Shown here piece by piece: positions 42,310 to 51,039 of a DNA stretch of 64,000 nucleotides; within the stretch, counting starts at the first letter, position 1; every line of letters starts with the position of its first letter. Location: contig NZ_JAJVCN010000001.1 in NCBI RefSeq assembly GCF_021390435.2, positions 3,224,001-3,288,000 of the forward strand, given 5' to 3'. Position numbers and translations under genes: made by a program. The notes beneath the pieces were generated by a model that made no database searches, was not told the DNA's origin, and saw only the letters and a list, made by a program, of their open reading frames with translations. The DNA comes from Kibdelosporangium philippinense. Lineage in GTDB: Bacteria > Actinomycetota > Actinomycetes > Mycobacteriales > Pseudonocardiaceae.

Positions 42310-43713
42310 GTGAGCACTGAGACAGAGGCCCAAAGCCGCAGGCGTGAGCAGCGCGGATGGGTGTGGTACGACTGGGCGAACTCAGTTTTCCCGACGTCTG
42401 TCACCACGGTTTTCGGGTCGCTGTATCTCACCGCGATCGCGGCCAACGCGGCCAAGGCCGACATCGCGTTGAACGGGCCCAATGCCTGCCCGGCCGACGA
42501 CCGGCTGCGTGACTGCGACATCTCCCTGTTCGGCCTGCAGTTCCCGGCCGGTTCGCTGTGGGGCTACCTGCTGTCGTTCGCGACCGTGATCCAGGTCCTG
42601 GTCGTGCCGCTGATGGGCGCGATCGCCGACCGGACGCAGAACAAGAAGCGGATGCTGGCCGTCTTCGCGTTCTCCGGTTCGGTCGCCACCGCGCTCATTG
42701 CCTTGGTCGCGGGCGAGAACTGGCAGCTTGGTGCCATCTTGTTCATCCTCGGCAACATCTGTTACGGCACCTCGGTCGCCATCTACTACTCGTTCATCCC
42801 GGACATCGCCACGGGCGAGGAGCGCGACGACCTGTCCACCAAGGGCTGGGCGTTCGGCTACCTCGGCGGCGGCGCGGCGCTGGCCCTGCAGCTGGTGCTC
42901 GTGCTGTTCGGCGACAGCATCGGCGTCGACGAGAGCACCGCCGCCCGGATCGCGTTCCTCACCTCCGGCCTCTGGTGGGCGATCTTCACAGTGATCCCCC
43001 TGCGGCGGCTCAAGGAGCACCAGCCCGCGCACGCCCCCGAAGAGGGCACCTCGGTGTTCAGCGCGGGCTTCAAGGAGCTCGGGAGCACGCTGCGCGGCGC
43101 CAAGGCGTTCCCGCTCACCCTCGCGTTCCTGGGCACCTACCTGATCTTCACCGACGGCATCTCCACCGTCGCGAACGTCTCAGCCCAGTACGGCAGCGAG
43201 GAGCTCAAGTTCGAGCAGCAGGTGCTGATCACCACGATCCTGATCGTGCAGTTCGTGGCCTACCTCGGTGGCGTGCTGCACGGCATGGTCGCGCGCCGGA
43301 TCGGCGCCAAGCGCACCATCCTGATCAGCCTGGGGATCTGGGTTGTGGTCATCGCTGGCGCGTACTTCGTGCAGGCGGGCCAGCAGTTGCAGTTCTACCT
43401 CGTCGCCGCGGGCATCGGCATCGTGCTCGGCGGGACCAACGCACTGGCGCGGGCGCTGTTCAGCCAGATGATCCCGCCGGGGAAGGAGGCGCAGTACTTC
43501 TCGGTGTACGAGGTCGGCGAGCGTGCCACGTCGTGGCTCGGGCCGTTGCTGTTCGCGTTCATGGCGCAGCAGACCGGGTCCTACCGGTACGCGATCATCT
43601 CGCTGGTGATCTTCTTCGCGGTCGGGTTCGTGCTGATGATCTTCGTGCCGGTCAAGCGGGCGATCGAAGCGGTCGGTAACACCGTGCCACAGACACTTGA
43701 GAGCAAGGCGTGA
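42310..43713 (+). CDS. MFS transporter, UMF1/Atg22-like family
   Basis: 467 residues from GTG 42310, with GGGAGGA about 7 nt upstream; upstream codons in frame show no family similarity. The N-terminus RGWVWYDWANSVFPTSV is the hallmark of the UMF1 (Atg22-like) group. About 12 membrane segments follow, with ATGEERDDLSTKGWAFGYLGGG in a loop. Members probably export amino acids or other small solutes. It is monocistronic, with a hairpin 22 bp after the stop. Confidence 0.92.
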   Translation: MSTETEAQSRRREQRGWVWYDWANSVFPTSVTTVFGSLYLTAIAANAAKADIALNGPNACPADDRLRDCDISLFGLQFPAGSLWGYLLSFATVIQVLVVPLMGAIADRTQNKKRMLAVFAFSGSVATALIALVAGENWQLGAILFILGNICYGTSVAIYYSFIPDIATGEERDDLSTKGWAFGYLGGGAALALQLVLVLFGDSIGVDESTAARIAFLTSGLWWAIFTVIPLRRLKEHQPAHAPEEGTSVFSAGFKELGSTLRGAKAFPLTLAFLGTYLIFTDGISTVANVSAQYGSEELKFEQQVLITTILIVQFVAYLGGVLHGMVARRIGAKRTILISLGIWVVVIAGAYFVQAGQQLQFYLVAAGIGIVLGGTNALARALFSQMIPPGKEAQYFSVYEVGERATSWLGPLLFAFMAQQTGSYRYAIISLVIFFAVGFVLMIFVPVKRAIEAVGNTVPQTLESKA

Positions 43714-43735
43714 CAATCGATAAACGCTGAGTGGT

Positions 43736-43755
43736 GTTCGTATTCGAGTACGAAC
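43736..43755 (+). terminator. Hairpin after the UMF1-type MFS gene
   Basis: GTTCGTA-ttcgag-TACGAAC, a perfect 7-bp stem beginning 22 bp after the stop. It is short and has no T-run, so it is a weak terminator candidate. Confidence 0.4.
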
Positions 43756-43986
43756 GACTACTTCACGTCATCATTTCTCACCCGTCCGATCGGCGTTTAC
43801 AGTTTGGTCGGACCGGGTACCTGCGGAACTTGGACTGACCTGTGACATAACTCCTCCGAACGGGTGAGATGTTGGTGTCGATTGTGGGATAACGCGTCAC
43901 TTTCCCGCGCCGATTGCCTCCCTTAGGAGGAAGCTGTTGTTGACGGGTGAAACATGTCACTGTGCGCGACGAAGTGCCGGGCGAAG

Positions 43987-44012
43987 GGAATCTCCCGGCC
44001 GTTCCGTTCGTT
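43987..44012 (+). promoter_or_regulatory. SigR-type promoter of rbpA
   Basis: GGAAT (43987-43991), exactly 18 bp, GTT (44010-44012). This matches the SigR consensus GGAAT-N18/19-GTT. It lies 60 bp upstream of the rbpA ATG. In Streptomyces rbpA is a known SigR (disulfide-stress) target. Confidence 0.75.
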
Positions 44013-44071
44013 GCACACGGTGAGCACCACCCTGGTCCGAGGGAACTCGGGCCGAACGAAAGGACACCGCC

Positions 44072-44416
44072 ATGGCCGACCGTGTTCTCCGTGGAAGCCG
44101 GCTGGGAGCGGTCAGTTACGAGACTGACCGGAACCACGATCTCGCGCCGCGTCGTACGGTCAGGTATGCGTGCCCGAAGGACCACGATTTCGAGGTGCCC
44201 TTCTCGGACGACGCCGAAGTGCCGCCGGTGTGGGAGTGCCGACTGCACGGCTTGGAATCCAAGATGATCGACGGCTCCCTGCCGGAGCCCAAGAAGGTCA
44301 AGCCGCCGAGGACGCACTGGGACATGCTGCTCGAGCGCCGGACCATTCCGGAACTCGAGGACCTGCTCACCGAACGGCTTGAAGAACTTCGTGGCCGGCG
44401 CAGCCGGACAGCCTGA
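44072..44416 (+). CDS. rbpA: RNA polymerase-binding protein RbpA
   Basis: 114 residues, full length. The N-terminal tail is MADRVLRGSRLGAVSYETD. The core domain YACPKDHDFEVPFSDDAEVPPVWECRLH carries a Cys/His zinc-type site (the two cysteines are kept here), and the C-terminal sigma-interaction domain is KPPRTHWDMLLERRTIPELEDLLTERLEELR. RbpA stabilises open complexes with group 1/2 sigma factors and is restricted to actinobacteria. ATG 44072 has GAAAGGA upstream. A strong terminator follows. Nearby ppm/lnt recall the mycobacterial arrangement. Confidence 0.97.
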   Translation: MADRVLRGSRLGAVSYETDRNHDLAPRRTVRYACPKDHDFEVPFSDDAEVPPVWECRLHGLESKMIDGSLPEPKKVKPPRTHWDMLLERRTIPELEDLLTERLEELRGRRSRTA

Positions 44417-44446
44417 CAGCCTGTGACGTAACTCCCACCACGAGAC

Positions 44447-44479
44447 AACCCCGCCCAGACCTCCCGCCTGGGCGGGGTT
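44447..44479 (+). terminator. Strong intrinsic terminator after rbpA
   Basis: AACCCCGCCCAG (44447-44458) pairs with CTGGGCGGGGTT (44468-44479) around a 9-nt loop, followed by CTTCGTGT. It begins 31 bp after the rbpA stop. Confidence 0.85.
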
Positions 44480-44587
44480 CTTCGTGTCCACACTTTTGCA
44501 GGAACCTGCGGCGGATTCGCGCCACGGTATTGCCGATAACGGCCAAAACGCGGCCGGTCCGCGATTCACCGGACATACCGTGATCGC

Positions 44588-44757
44588 GTGCCGCATTTCC
44601 CGCTTGAGCCCGATCCGGCCGAGATGGGGCAGCTCGTCTGGATCATCTCGTCGACTTCGTCGAGACACTTCCCGACTTGCTCGATCGGCTCGGCCAAGCG
44701 ACCACGCGCGGGCTTGAGTTGATCAAGTCATCGGTACCAGACGCGGAGCGGCCCTAG
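44588..44757 (+). pseudogene. Possible small acidic protein gene with a frameshift
   Basis: From GTG 44588 the sequence reads PHFPLEPDPAEMGQLV. Then, one frame over, it continues DHLVDFVETLPDLLDRLGQA and TTRGLELIKSSVPDAERP to a TAG at 44755. Both halves have protein-like composition and would join by one missing base near 44639, giving about 56 residues, acidic and helical. No domain is recognised, and a chance reading cannot be excluded. It runs into the 3' end of the convergent GNAT-like gene. Confidence 0.3.
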
Positions 44758-45270
44758 CGCGGCGAATCCGACCTCGATCGCCGCCTCAAGATCGTCGCCG
44801 TGCTCGTACCCGACCAGCGAAACGCCAGGAAACCTCGCTGAGGCCGCGGTGATCGCGGCAGCCCAAAGGTCGCTGTCATCGACCGAGAAGAGGTTGGAAA
44901 CGCCCACCACCCCGGCACTGTGGTTCAGCACCACGCCACCGGCCAGGTCATCGCCACGATAAAACGCCAGCACCCGGACCGACGGATCGTCGAGCAGCGC
45001 GGGCCGCAAGACATCCACGTCATCCCACCCGGTCCGCCACGCGGCCAGCTCGACAGCGGTGGAGACCTCCTCGACGCGCACGTCTAGAGCCGGTGCCGCA
45101 ACGTCTGGTGGGCGGTGGATCCACTGGGCCGTGAACAGTTCCGCGAAGCCGTCACCAATCAGGTCCTGGGTGGCGAAGCTGTCTTTCACCGAGCACCCAG
45201 GCGACGTGTCGATGCCCGCCAAGAACCCGTTAGCGTTGGGCTGCAACGTAACCGCATCGGGGTAATACAT
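44728..45270 (-). CDS. Hypothetical GNAT-fold-like protein
   Basis: 180 residues from ATG 45270. The C-terminal half has an acetyltransferase-like order of elements (VRVLAFYRGDDLAGGVVLNHSAGVVGVSNLF, then ALGPLRVWYR at the end, the usual GNAT final strand). The CoA-binding loop is not evident, so catalytic activity is doubtful. The N-terminus starts abruptly at YYPDAVTLQPNA. In-frame codons upstream to 45318 (FDEAVWRSARRTP) look coding but offer no start codon, so a lost start or frameshift is possible. Confidence 0.62.
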   Translation of the reverse strand: MYYPDAVTLQPNANGFLAGIDTSPGCSVKDSFATQDLIGDGFAELFTAQWIHRPPDVAAPALDVRVEEVSTAVELAAWRTGWDDVDVLRPALLDDPSVRVLAFYRGDDLAGGVVLNHSAGVVGVSNLFSVDDSDLWAAAITAASARFPGVSLVGYEHGDDLEAAIEVGFAALGPLRVWYR

Positions 45271-45383
45271 CGGGGTACGGCGTGCACTGCGCCAGACCGC
45301 CTCATCGAAGGTGCTCTAGATACCGTGCGACCGGCACATCGAAGCGCACCACTCGGCGTTGTTCCGAGCCGCCGTAGCCACGT

Positions 45384-46310
45384 TCATTCGAACAACCCAC
45401 TCGATAAGTACTTCAGTCCACTGTCGACCTGAACAGTCAGCACGCGATGCCCCGAGCCGAGACGCCTCGCGAGCCGCGCGGCCGCCACGAGGTTCGCGCC
45501 CGTCGACGGGCCGGAGAACAACCCATACTCCGCGGCCGCCACACGAGCCATCTCAAGCGCGTCAGCACTCGTCACGCTGATCACCTCGTCGAAGTCATAC
45601 GACTCCAGCAGCGGCGGCCAGAACCCGATGCCCGCGCCCTCGATCTGGTGTGTCCCCGGCTCGCCACCCGACAACACAGGCGACTCCGCAGGCTCGACCG
45701 CGACGCGCAACATCTCCGGGAACCGTTGCCGCAGCGCGCGCCCGGCACCGATCAGGCAGCCGCCTGTGCCCACGGACACGCAGAACGCGTCGATCTGACC
45801 AGGGACCTGGGCTGCGACCTCGTAGCCGAGCGGCTTGTAGGCGTTGATCACGTCCTGGTTGTGGAACTGGTCCGTGGCGAACCCGTCCACCTGGTCGGCA
45901 ACCAGCCTCGCCAGCTCGATCAGCTGCGGCCACAGCTCAGGCTGGAACCCGCCCGGCGGGCTGGTCACCATGTCGACATCGGCACCGAACGCCCGCATCG
46001 CCGACAGCTTCTCCAGCGCGAACGCGTCCGACGTGACCACCCGCAACGGGTGACCGGTCAGCGCGCACACCATCGCCAGCGAGGCGCCGGTGCTGCCACC
46101 GGTCGCCTCGACCACGATCTGCCCTGGACGTAACCGGCCGGTCTGCTCGGCGCCGCGGATCATCGCCAACGCCATCCGGTCCTTGTACGACCCCGTCGGG
46201 TTGGCTGCCTCCAGCTTCACCCAGACCTCGGCGTCGTTCGCGCCGGTCAGCCCGTCCAGCCGGACCGCTCTTGTCCAGCCGATGCCAGCGAGTAAGCCTT
46301 GCTCCGCCAT
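45384..46310 (-). CDS. PLP-dependent cysteine synthase-family enzyme
   Basis: 308 residues, fold type II. The PLP-binding Lys is in PTGSYKDRMAL (near residue 43). The substrate/phosphate loops are EATGGSTGASLAMV and SVGTGGCLIGAGRAL, with a late LFSGPSTGANL. This is the CysK/CysM/cystathionine-beta-synthase group. The exact reaction (O-acetylserine sulfhydrylase or another beta-replacement) is not fixed by these motifs. The gene follows ppm by 3 bp on the same strand, an unusual neighbour. Confidence 0.85.
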   Translation of the reverse strand: MAEQGLLAGIGWTRAVRLDGLTGANDAEVWVKLEAANPTGSYKDRMALAMIRGAEQTGRLRPGQIVVEATGGSTGASLAMVCALTGHPLRVVTSDAFALEKLSAMRAFGADVDMVTSPPGGFQPELWPQLIELARLVADQVDGFATDQFHNQDVINAYKPLGYEVAAQVPGQIDAFCVSVGTGGCLIGAGRALRQRFPEMLRVAVEPAESPVLSGGEPGTHQIEGAGIGFWPPLLESYDFDEVISVTSADALEMARVAAAEYGLFSGPSTGANLVAAARLARRLGSGHRVLTVQVDSGLKYLSSGLFE

Positions 46311-46313
46311 GCG

Positions 46314-47072
46314 TCAGGCGGACTTGCTGCCGCCCTTGACCAACGACCGCAACTGGTTGCCGCGCAGCCGCACACCCCACTTGAACACGCGCCACAGCGC
46401 CTCACGCACGATCGCGCCGTCCATCTTGGACACGCCGATGGCCCGCTCGGTGAAGGTGATCGGGGTTTCCGACACGGTGAACCCGGCCTCCAGGGTGCGC
46501 CAGGTCAGGTCGATCTGGAAGCAGTAGCCCGCCGAGGCGACGTTGTGCAGCTTGACCTTCTCCAGCACCGCCCGGCGGAACGCGCGGAAGCCCGCGGTCA
46601 TGTCGTTGACCTTGGCCCCCAGCCAGATCCGCGAGTACAGGTTGGCGCCCTTGGACAGCAGGAACCGCCGCTTTGGCCAGTTCACCGTCTTGCCGCCGGG
46701 CACGTAGCGCGACCCGATCGCCAGGTCGGAGTCGTGCAGCGCGTCGATGATCCTCGGCAGGTCCTCCGGCGAGTGCGAGCCGTCGGCGTCCATCTCGACG
46801 ATGACGTTGTAGTCGCGCTCAAGCGCCCAGCTGAAGCCGGCGACATACGCGGCGCCGAGACCGGCCTTCTCGGTTCGGTGCATGACGTGCACACGGTCGT
46901 CGGTCGCGGCCATCTTGTCCACGACCTCCCCAGTACCGTCCGGGCTGCCGTCATCGACGACCAGCACGTGCGCCTTGGGCAACGCGGCGTGCAGCCGGGA
47001 GATGATCGGCGTGATGTTCTCCCGCTCGTTGTACGTCGGGATCACCACAAGCACCGGCTCGAGCTCCGCCAT
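46314..47072 (-). CDS. ppm1: Polyprenol monophosphomannose synthase
   Basis: 252 residues of a GT2 enzyme: [12 protein letters not shown] at the N-terminus, [13 protein letters not shown], and the catalytic metal-binding [13 protein letters not shown] near residue 98. It transfers mannose from GDP-mannose to polyprenol phosphate on the inner membrane face, making the donor for MptB-type mannosyltransferases and O-mannosylation. In mycobacteria this domain is fused to Lnt; here it is a separate gene 11 bp after lnt. No membrane segment is present, so it probably relies on Lnt for membrane association. Confidence 0.93.
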   Translation of the reverse strand: MAELEPVLVVIPTYNERENITPIISRLHAALPKAHVLVVDDGSPDGTGEVVDKMAATDDRVHVMHRTEKAGLGAAYVAGFSWALERDYNVIVEMDADGSHSPEDLPRIIDALHDSDLAIGSRYVPGGKTVNWPKRRFLLSKGANLYSRIWLGAKVNDMTAGFRAFRRAVLEKVKLHNVASAGYCFQIDLTWRTLEAGFTVSETPITFTERAIGVSKMDGAIVREALWRVFKWGVRLRGNQLRSLVKGGSKSA

Positions 47073-47083
47073 ACGTTCCTCTC

Positions 47084-48649
47084 CTACTCTTTCCCTGTCC
47101 GCGGTCGCTGGTGTCGGACCCGCGAGCCGACGCTGAACAGCAGCGCAAGCAAGCCCCCGAGCACCATGACGAGTTCAGGCCAGGCGCCCATCCGGGTCGC
47201 CAGGGTAACGGTCGACTTTTTGGCCACGGTGGCCACCAGCGTGTCGGCGGTGTACAAGTCAGTCTGACGGGTGACCGAGCCGTCCGGTTGCACAATCGCG
47301 CTGACGCCGGTCGTGGCGGACACCACTACCGCCCGGTCGTGTTCGACCGCACGGATCCGCGACATCGCCAGCTGCTGGTAGCTCATCTCCGTGCGTCCAA
47401 ACCAGTTGTTGTTCGTCGGGACGGTGAGCACCTCGGCGCCGTCCCGCGCGGCCTGCGTGAGGACGTCGTCGTACGCGACCTCGAAGCAGATGGCCACACC
47501 GAGCTTTGTGCCCGCGGCGGTCAGTATCGGGGGCTCGACACCCGGCTGCATATCAACTTGACCGTCCACGAAAGGTGTAAAAAGGCGCGCGATCGAGCGA
47601 ATCGGCACAAACTCCCCGAACGGCACGAGCTTGCTCTTCGCGTACTGCGCCCCAGGCCCGGAAACCGGATCCCACACGACCATGACGTTCTGATCAGTGC
47701 CGTTGCCGTGCGACTGACGCGCACCGATCAGCGTGGGAACGCCGAGATCGGTCACCATCCGGTTGAGCGCGACATCGTCAGCCGGATCCGGGCCGAGCCC
47801 GGTGAACGTCTCCGGCATGATCACCACATCCGGCCTAGCCACCCGACCAGCCCGAATGTCGGCGGCCAGCTGCTCAGCCCGCGCGATGTGGTTGCGCCGC
47901 ATCTCGTCACCCGCGCCGAGCGCCCCCAACCCCTCCGGCGCGTTGCCCTGCACGATGGCAACCGTCAGCGTGCCGTTCTGCGCGTCGGTACCGACGAACG
48001 GCAGTGTCGCGAACGCGACGGCGAGTGGAACGACGGCCATCAAGGCAGGAGAAACCCGCTTTCGGAACAGGAACTCGGTGATCGCGCACCCGGTGAGCAC
48101 CACCGCGAACGAAAGAAGTGGAGCGCCCCCCAGCGACGCAAGAGGCAGGTACCACCCGTCGGGCTGTCCGAAACCAACCCGCGACCAAGGAAACCCACCG
48201 AACGGAAAACGCCCCCGCAGAGCCTCCCCGGCGACGAACAGCGCGGCCATCCACACCGGACCGCCACGCATAGTGCTGACGACAGCCATCGCAGCACCCG
48301 CCACGGCGATGAACAGCGAAAGCACCGCCGACAAACCAACCCACGGCGACGGCCCAAACCCAGACCCGAGGAAATCCTGCAGCCAAAACAGCGATGGGAG
48401 TAGGAAGGCCATCCCGAAGAGGAAGCCATAGCCGAACCCAGCCCGCGCCCGCCTCCCCCGGATGGCCACGGCGAACAGCGCGAACGCCGGAACAGCCAGC
48501 CACCAGACGGTCCGAGGCGGAAAGCTCAAGAAGAGAAGCAATCCGGCGACAACCGAGACTGCCGACCGCCAGATCACCGGATGCCGACGGACGTACGAGA
48601 CCGTGCGCCGAGCAGGCGTCGGCTTAGGCGACACGGGAGCAGCGATCAC
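47084..48649 (-). CDS. lnt: Apolipoprotein N-acyltransferase
   Basis: 521 residues. Seven or so membrane segments (about residues 25-215) are followed by a nitrilase-type domain with the catalytic triad Glu ([10 protein letters not shown]), Lys ([12 protein letters not shown]) and Cys ([11 protein letters not shown]). A final membrane helix is [19 protein letters not shown]. It N-acylates lipoproteins such as the DUF3558 and sugar-binding lipoproteins of this window. It forms an operon with ppm1, the split version of the mycobacterial fusion. Confidence 0.94.
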   Translation of the reverse strand: MIAAPVSPKPTPARRTVSYVRRHPVIWRSAVSVVAGLLLFLSFPPRTVWWLAVPAFALFAVAIRGRRARAGFGYGFLFGMAFLLPSLFWLQDFLGSGFGPSPWVGLSAVLSLFIAVAGAAMAVVSTMRGGPVWMAALFVAGEALRGRFPFGGFPWSRVGFGQPDGWYLPLASLGGAPLLSFAVVLTGCAITEFLFRKRVSPALMAVVPLAVAFATLPFVGTDAQNGTLTVAIVQGNAPEGLGALGAGDEMRRNHIARAEQLAADIRAGRVARPDVVIMPETFTGLGPDPADDVALNRMVTDLGVPTLIGARQSHGNGTDQNVMVVWDPVSGPGAQYAKSKLVPFGEFVPIRSIARLFTPFVDGQVDMQPGVEPPILTAAGTKLGVAICFEVAYDDVLTQAARDGAEVLTVPTNNNWFGRTEMSYQQLAMSRIRAVEHDRAVVVSATTGVSAIVQPDGSVTRQTDLYTADTLVATVAKKSTVTLATRMGAWPELVMVLGGLLALLFSVGSRVRHQRPRTGKE

Positions 48650-48716
48650 GCAATCAGACTACGGGCGCGGTGTGAACGCTCCGTGACGAGCGTGCCCATG
48701 CGACCATTGCCCGCTG

Positions 48717-49916
48717 ATGGATACCGAGCAGCGCCGAGCCGCCGTAGCGCTAGCGCTCATCGCGACGAGCACGCTGCTCTCGATGAGCGTCTGGTTCTCA
48801 GCGTCGTTCGTCGTCCCCCAGTTGCGGTCGCTGTGGGACTTGAGCAGCGGCCAATCCTCTCTGCTGACCATCGCCGTACAACTGGGTTTCGTGGTCGGCG
48901 CGCTCACGTTGGCCGCGAGCGGTCTCGCGGACGCGGTGCCAGGGCGCGTGCTGATGAGCGTTGGGGCGTTCGGCGCGGCCGTGGTCAACCTGGTTCTGTT
49001 GTGGGCTCCCGGTTTCGCGGTCGCGTTGGCGTTGCGAGCACTCACCGGTGCGTTGCTCGCGGCCGTGTATCCGCCTGCGTTGAAGGAAGTCTCGTCGTGG
49101 TACCGATCGGGCCGTGGGACGGCCTTGGGCATCATGATCGGCGCCCTGACCTTGGGATCCGCGGCTCCGCAGCTGGTCAAGGCGTCCGGCGGGCTGAGTT
49201 GGCAGGTCGTGATCGTGTCGACCACGGTCCTGACTGCCCTTGGCGGGGTGATCGTGATGCTGGTACGCGGGAAGGGGCCGTATCCGTTCCCACGGTCGGT
49301 GTTCAGCCTGCGTGCCGCGCTGCGTGCGATGCGCAGGCGCGCTGTCGTGTTGGCCAATGTCGGGTATGTCGGGCACATGTGGGAGCTGTACGCCATGTGG
49401 GCGTGGATCGGCACGTTCCTCAGTGGACTAGTGCCGTTCACGCAGACGGCCGACGGGCAGAGGTACGCGGCCTTGGCGGCTTTCGGATGTATTGCCGTGG
49501 GTGCGGCGGGATGTCTGGTCGGTGGGCGGATCAGCGACAGGTTCGGACGGGCCCAGGCGGCTTTGGTGAGCCTGATCTTGTCTGGTGGGTCCGCGGTGAC
49601 GTTGGCTTTCGTCCGCGACCTGCCGGTGCCAGTGGTGCTTGTGGTCTGCGCGTTCTGGGGCTTCTGGGTGATCGCGGACTCCGCCCAGTTCTCCGCGATG
49701 GTCACCGAAAGCGCGGACCCCAGATACGTTGGCAGCGCGGTGTCGCTGCAGTTGGCGTTGGGCTTCACCACGACCGCGGTGACGATCTATCTGGTTCCAG
49801 TGCTGGCGGAAGACGTGTCGTGGACGGTGGCGTTGCTTGTCCTCGCGCTGGGACCCGCTGTTGGCATCACGGCCCTGGTCGCCTACCTGCGCCGCCCTGC
49901 CGGGACGGTGCCCTAG
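48717..49916 (+). CDS. MFS transporter
   Basis: 399 residues with 12 predicted membrane segments. Family motifs are modest: SGLADAVPGRVLMSVGAFGA in the motif A position and ISDRFGRAQAALVSLIL in its second-half repeat. It resembles the CynX/nitrate-nitrite/oxalate-formate branch in length and layout. The substrate is unknown. It is divergent from lnt (67 bp apart), with a clear terminator 2 bp after the stop. Confidence 0.9.
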   Translation: MDTEQRRAAVALALIATSTLLSMSVWFSASFVVPQLRSLWDLSSGQSSLLTIAVQLGFVVGALTLAASGLADAVPGRVLMSVGAFGAAVVNLVLLWAPGFAVALALRALTGALLAAVYPPALKEVSSWYRSGRGTALGIMIGALTLGSAAPQLVKASGGLSWQVVIVSTTVLTALGGVIVMLVRGKGPYPFPRSVFSLRAALRAMRRRAVVLANVGYVGHMWELYAMWAWIGTFLSGLVPFTQTADGQRYAALAAFGCIAVGAAGCLVGGRISDRFGRAQAALVSLILSGGSAVTLAFVRDLPVPVVLVVCAFWGFWVIADSAQFSAMVTESADPRYVGSAVSLQLALGFTTTAVTIYLVPVLAEDVSWTVALLVLALGPAVGITALVAYLRRPAGTVP

Positions 49917-49918
49917 TG

Positions 49919-49944
49919 CCGTGAAGGTCTTCCTACCTTCACGG
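49919..49944 (+). terminator. Hairpin after the MFS gene
   Basis: CCGTGAAGGT-cttcct-ACCTTCACGG, perfect 10-bp stem, immediately after the stop codon. There is no T-run. Confidence 0.65.
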
Positions 49945-50007
49945 ACATGCTCCTCATTGGCTCCCAGCCCTTGTCCCTTTGCTCTTGCCCTTGATGCATC
50001 GCCGTAG

Positions 50008-50041
50008 TTTCGTCATTTATTAATCAACCGTGTCCGTAGTA
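50008..50041 (+). repeat. Two-box element, copy D
   Basis: TTTCGTCA, 14 bp, then GTGTCCGTAGTA. It overlaps the 3' end of the minus-strand PPOX gene, supplying its last codons (TTDTVD) and stop. Confidence 0.55.
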
Positions 50042-50502
50042 CTAGACGTTGTCCAGATCGGCGACGGATTTCCGGCGGCCACATCGGCACCTCGGATGAT
50101 CTGGATCCGGTACGGCCTCAACTCCCACGCCGCGAAGTCCGGCGACTCAGGGCCGTCTGGCCACAGCGTCGACGGGTCATACCCGACCGCGAGCCGGTCC
50201 CAAGCCTCCGCCCCTACCCACAAAACTTGACAGTCCACGAACGCGGCATCGTGCTCGGGCGACCAATAAGCGCAGCTCACCCACGGCGACCTGGCCACAT
50301 GGGCAGTCTTGACCGGGGTGCGGCGGGTGCCGATGAAGCCGATCACCGCCTCGGGGCTGATCTCCCAGACCGGATGCATGATCCGGACTCGTGGCCGACC
50401 AAGGTGGTCCGTTGTCGAGACCGTGCTCCAGACGATTCGGCCAGTGATCTCGGTCAGTGGGGCGACGATTTCGTCAAGGGGAACGGGACGTCCGGCGACC
50501 AT
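50020..50502 (-). CDS. Pyridoxamine 5'-phosphate oxidase-like (PPOX) flavoprotein
   Basis: 160 residues from ATG 50502, which has GGAGG 8 nt upstream. PPOX-fold features are the N-terminal GRIVWSTVSTTDHLGRPRVRI strand pair, FIGTRRTPVKTAHVARSPWVSCAYWSPE and a C-terminal barrel. It probably binds FMN, F420 or heme; the specificity is not readable. It is divergent from a MarR gene that shares a palindromic operator. The C-terminal tail lies inside a repeated DNA element. Confidence 0.87.
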   Translation of the reverse strand: MVAGRPVPLDEIVAPLTEITGRIVWSTVSTTDHLGRPRVRIMHPVWEISPEAVIGFIGTRRTPVKTAHVARSPWVSCAYWSPEHDAAFVDCQVLWVGAEAWDRLAVGYDPSTLWPDGPESPDFAAWELRPYRIQIIRGADVAAGNPSPIWTTSSTTDTVD

Positions 50503-50537
50503 GACTGCACCTCCATGAATATTCAACCTAAGTTGCA

Positions 50538-50549
50538 CAACCATGGTTG
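50538..50549. promoter_or_regulatory. Candidate MarR operator
   Basis: Perfect 12-bp palindrome CAACCATGGTTG in the gap between the divergent PPOX and MarR starts, flanked by TTGCA and CATA. Confidence 0.55.
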
Positions 50550-50568
50550 CATATTAGACCCTGAGATC

Positions 50569-51039
50569 GTGACCGCCCCTGAGCCGATCGCCGAAGATCT
50601 GGTCCTGTTGTTCGCCGCCCTTGCCGCGACCACGCAGGCGCAAGTCACCGCAGAGATCGCCAAGGCGGGTTTCGGCGACCTGCGGCCATCGGACGGATAC
50701 GTGGTCCAGCACCTGCAGCACGGCCCGCAGACCATCGGCGAACTCGCGACCAAGCTCGGCATCACGGCCCAGGGCGTCTCGAAAGCTGTGATCGAGATGG
50801 AGCGCAAGGGCTACGTCTCGCGCACGCCATCCTCAGGCGACCAGCGCAAACGGCTCGTCGAGTTGACCATGCGCGGATGGGACGCGATCTACGCGAGCCG
50901 GAAAGCCCGCGCGCACGTCAACCGGGACCTGCGAGCCAGCTTGGGATCGGGCGCCCGTGCGTTCCTCGACCAAGTTCACCACCTCGCCGAGAACACGGGC
51001 GCCCTCGCCGCTCTCACCGAGCGACGGCTGAGGCCCTAG
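50569..51039 (+). CDS. MarR family transcriptional regulator
   Basis: 156 residues from GTG 50569. The winged helix includes TIGELATKLGITAQGVSKAVIEMERKGYVSRTPSSGDQRKRLVEL (about residues 48-92), with flanking dimerisation helices. An upstream in-frame ATG at 50515 would place the start only 13 bp from the PPOX start and put the palindrome inside the gene, so the shorter form is preferred. It probably represses PPOX and itself. Confidence 0.88.
   Translation: MTAPEPIAEDLVLLFAALAATTQAQVTAEIAKAGFGDLRPSDGYVVQHLQHGPQTIGELATKLGITAQGVSKAVIEMERKGYVSRTPSSGDQRKRLVELTMRGWDAIYASRKARAHVNRDLRASLGSGARAFLDQVHHLAENTGALAALTERRLRP

Larger units (their letters stand above)
43714..44071. other. Intergenic region upstream of rbpA
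   Basis: 358 bp. It holds the MFS terminator-like hairpin and the rbpA promoter. Nothing else is recognisable. Confidence 0.6.
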
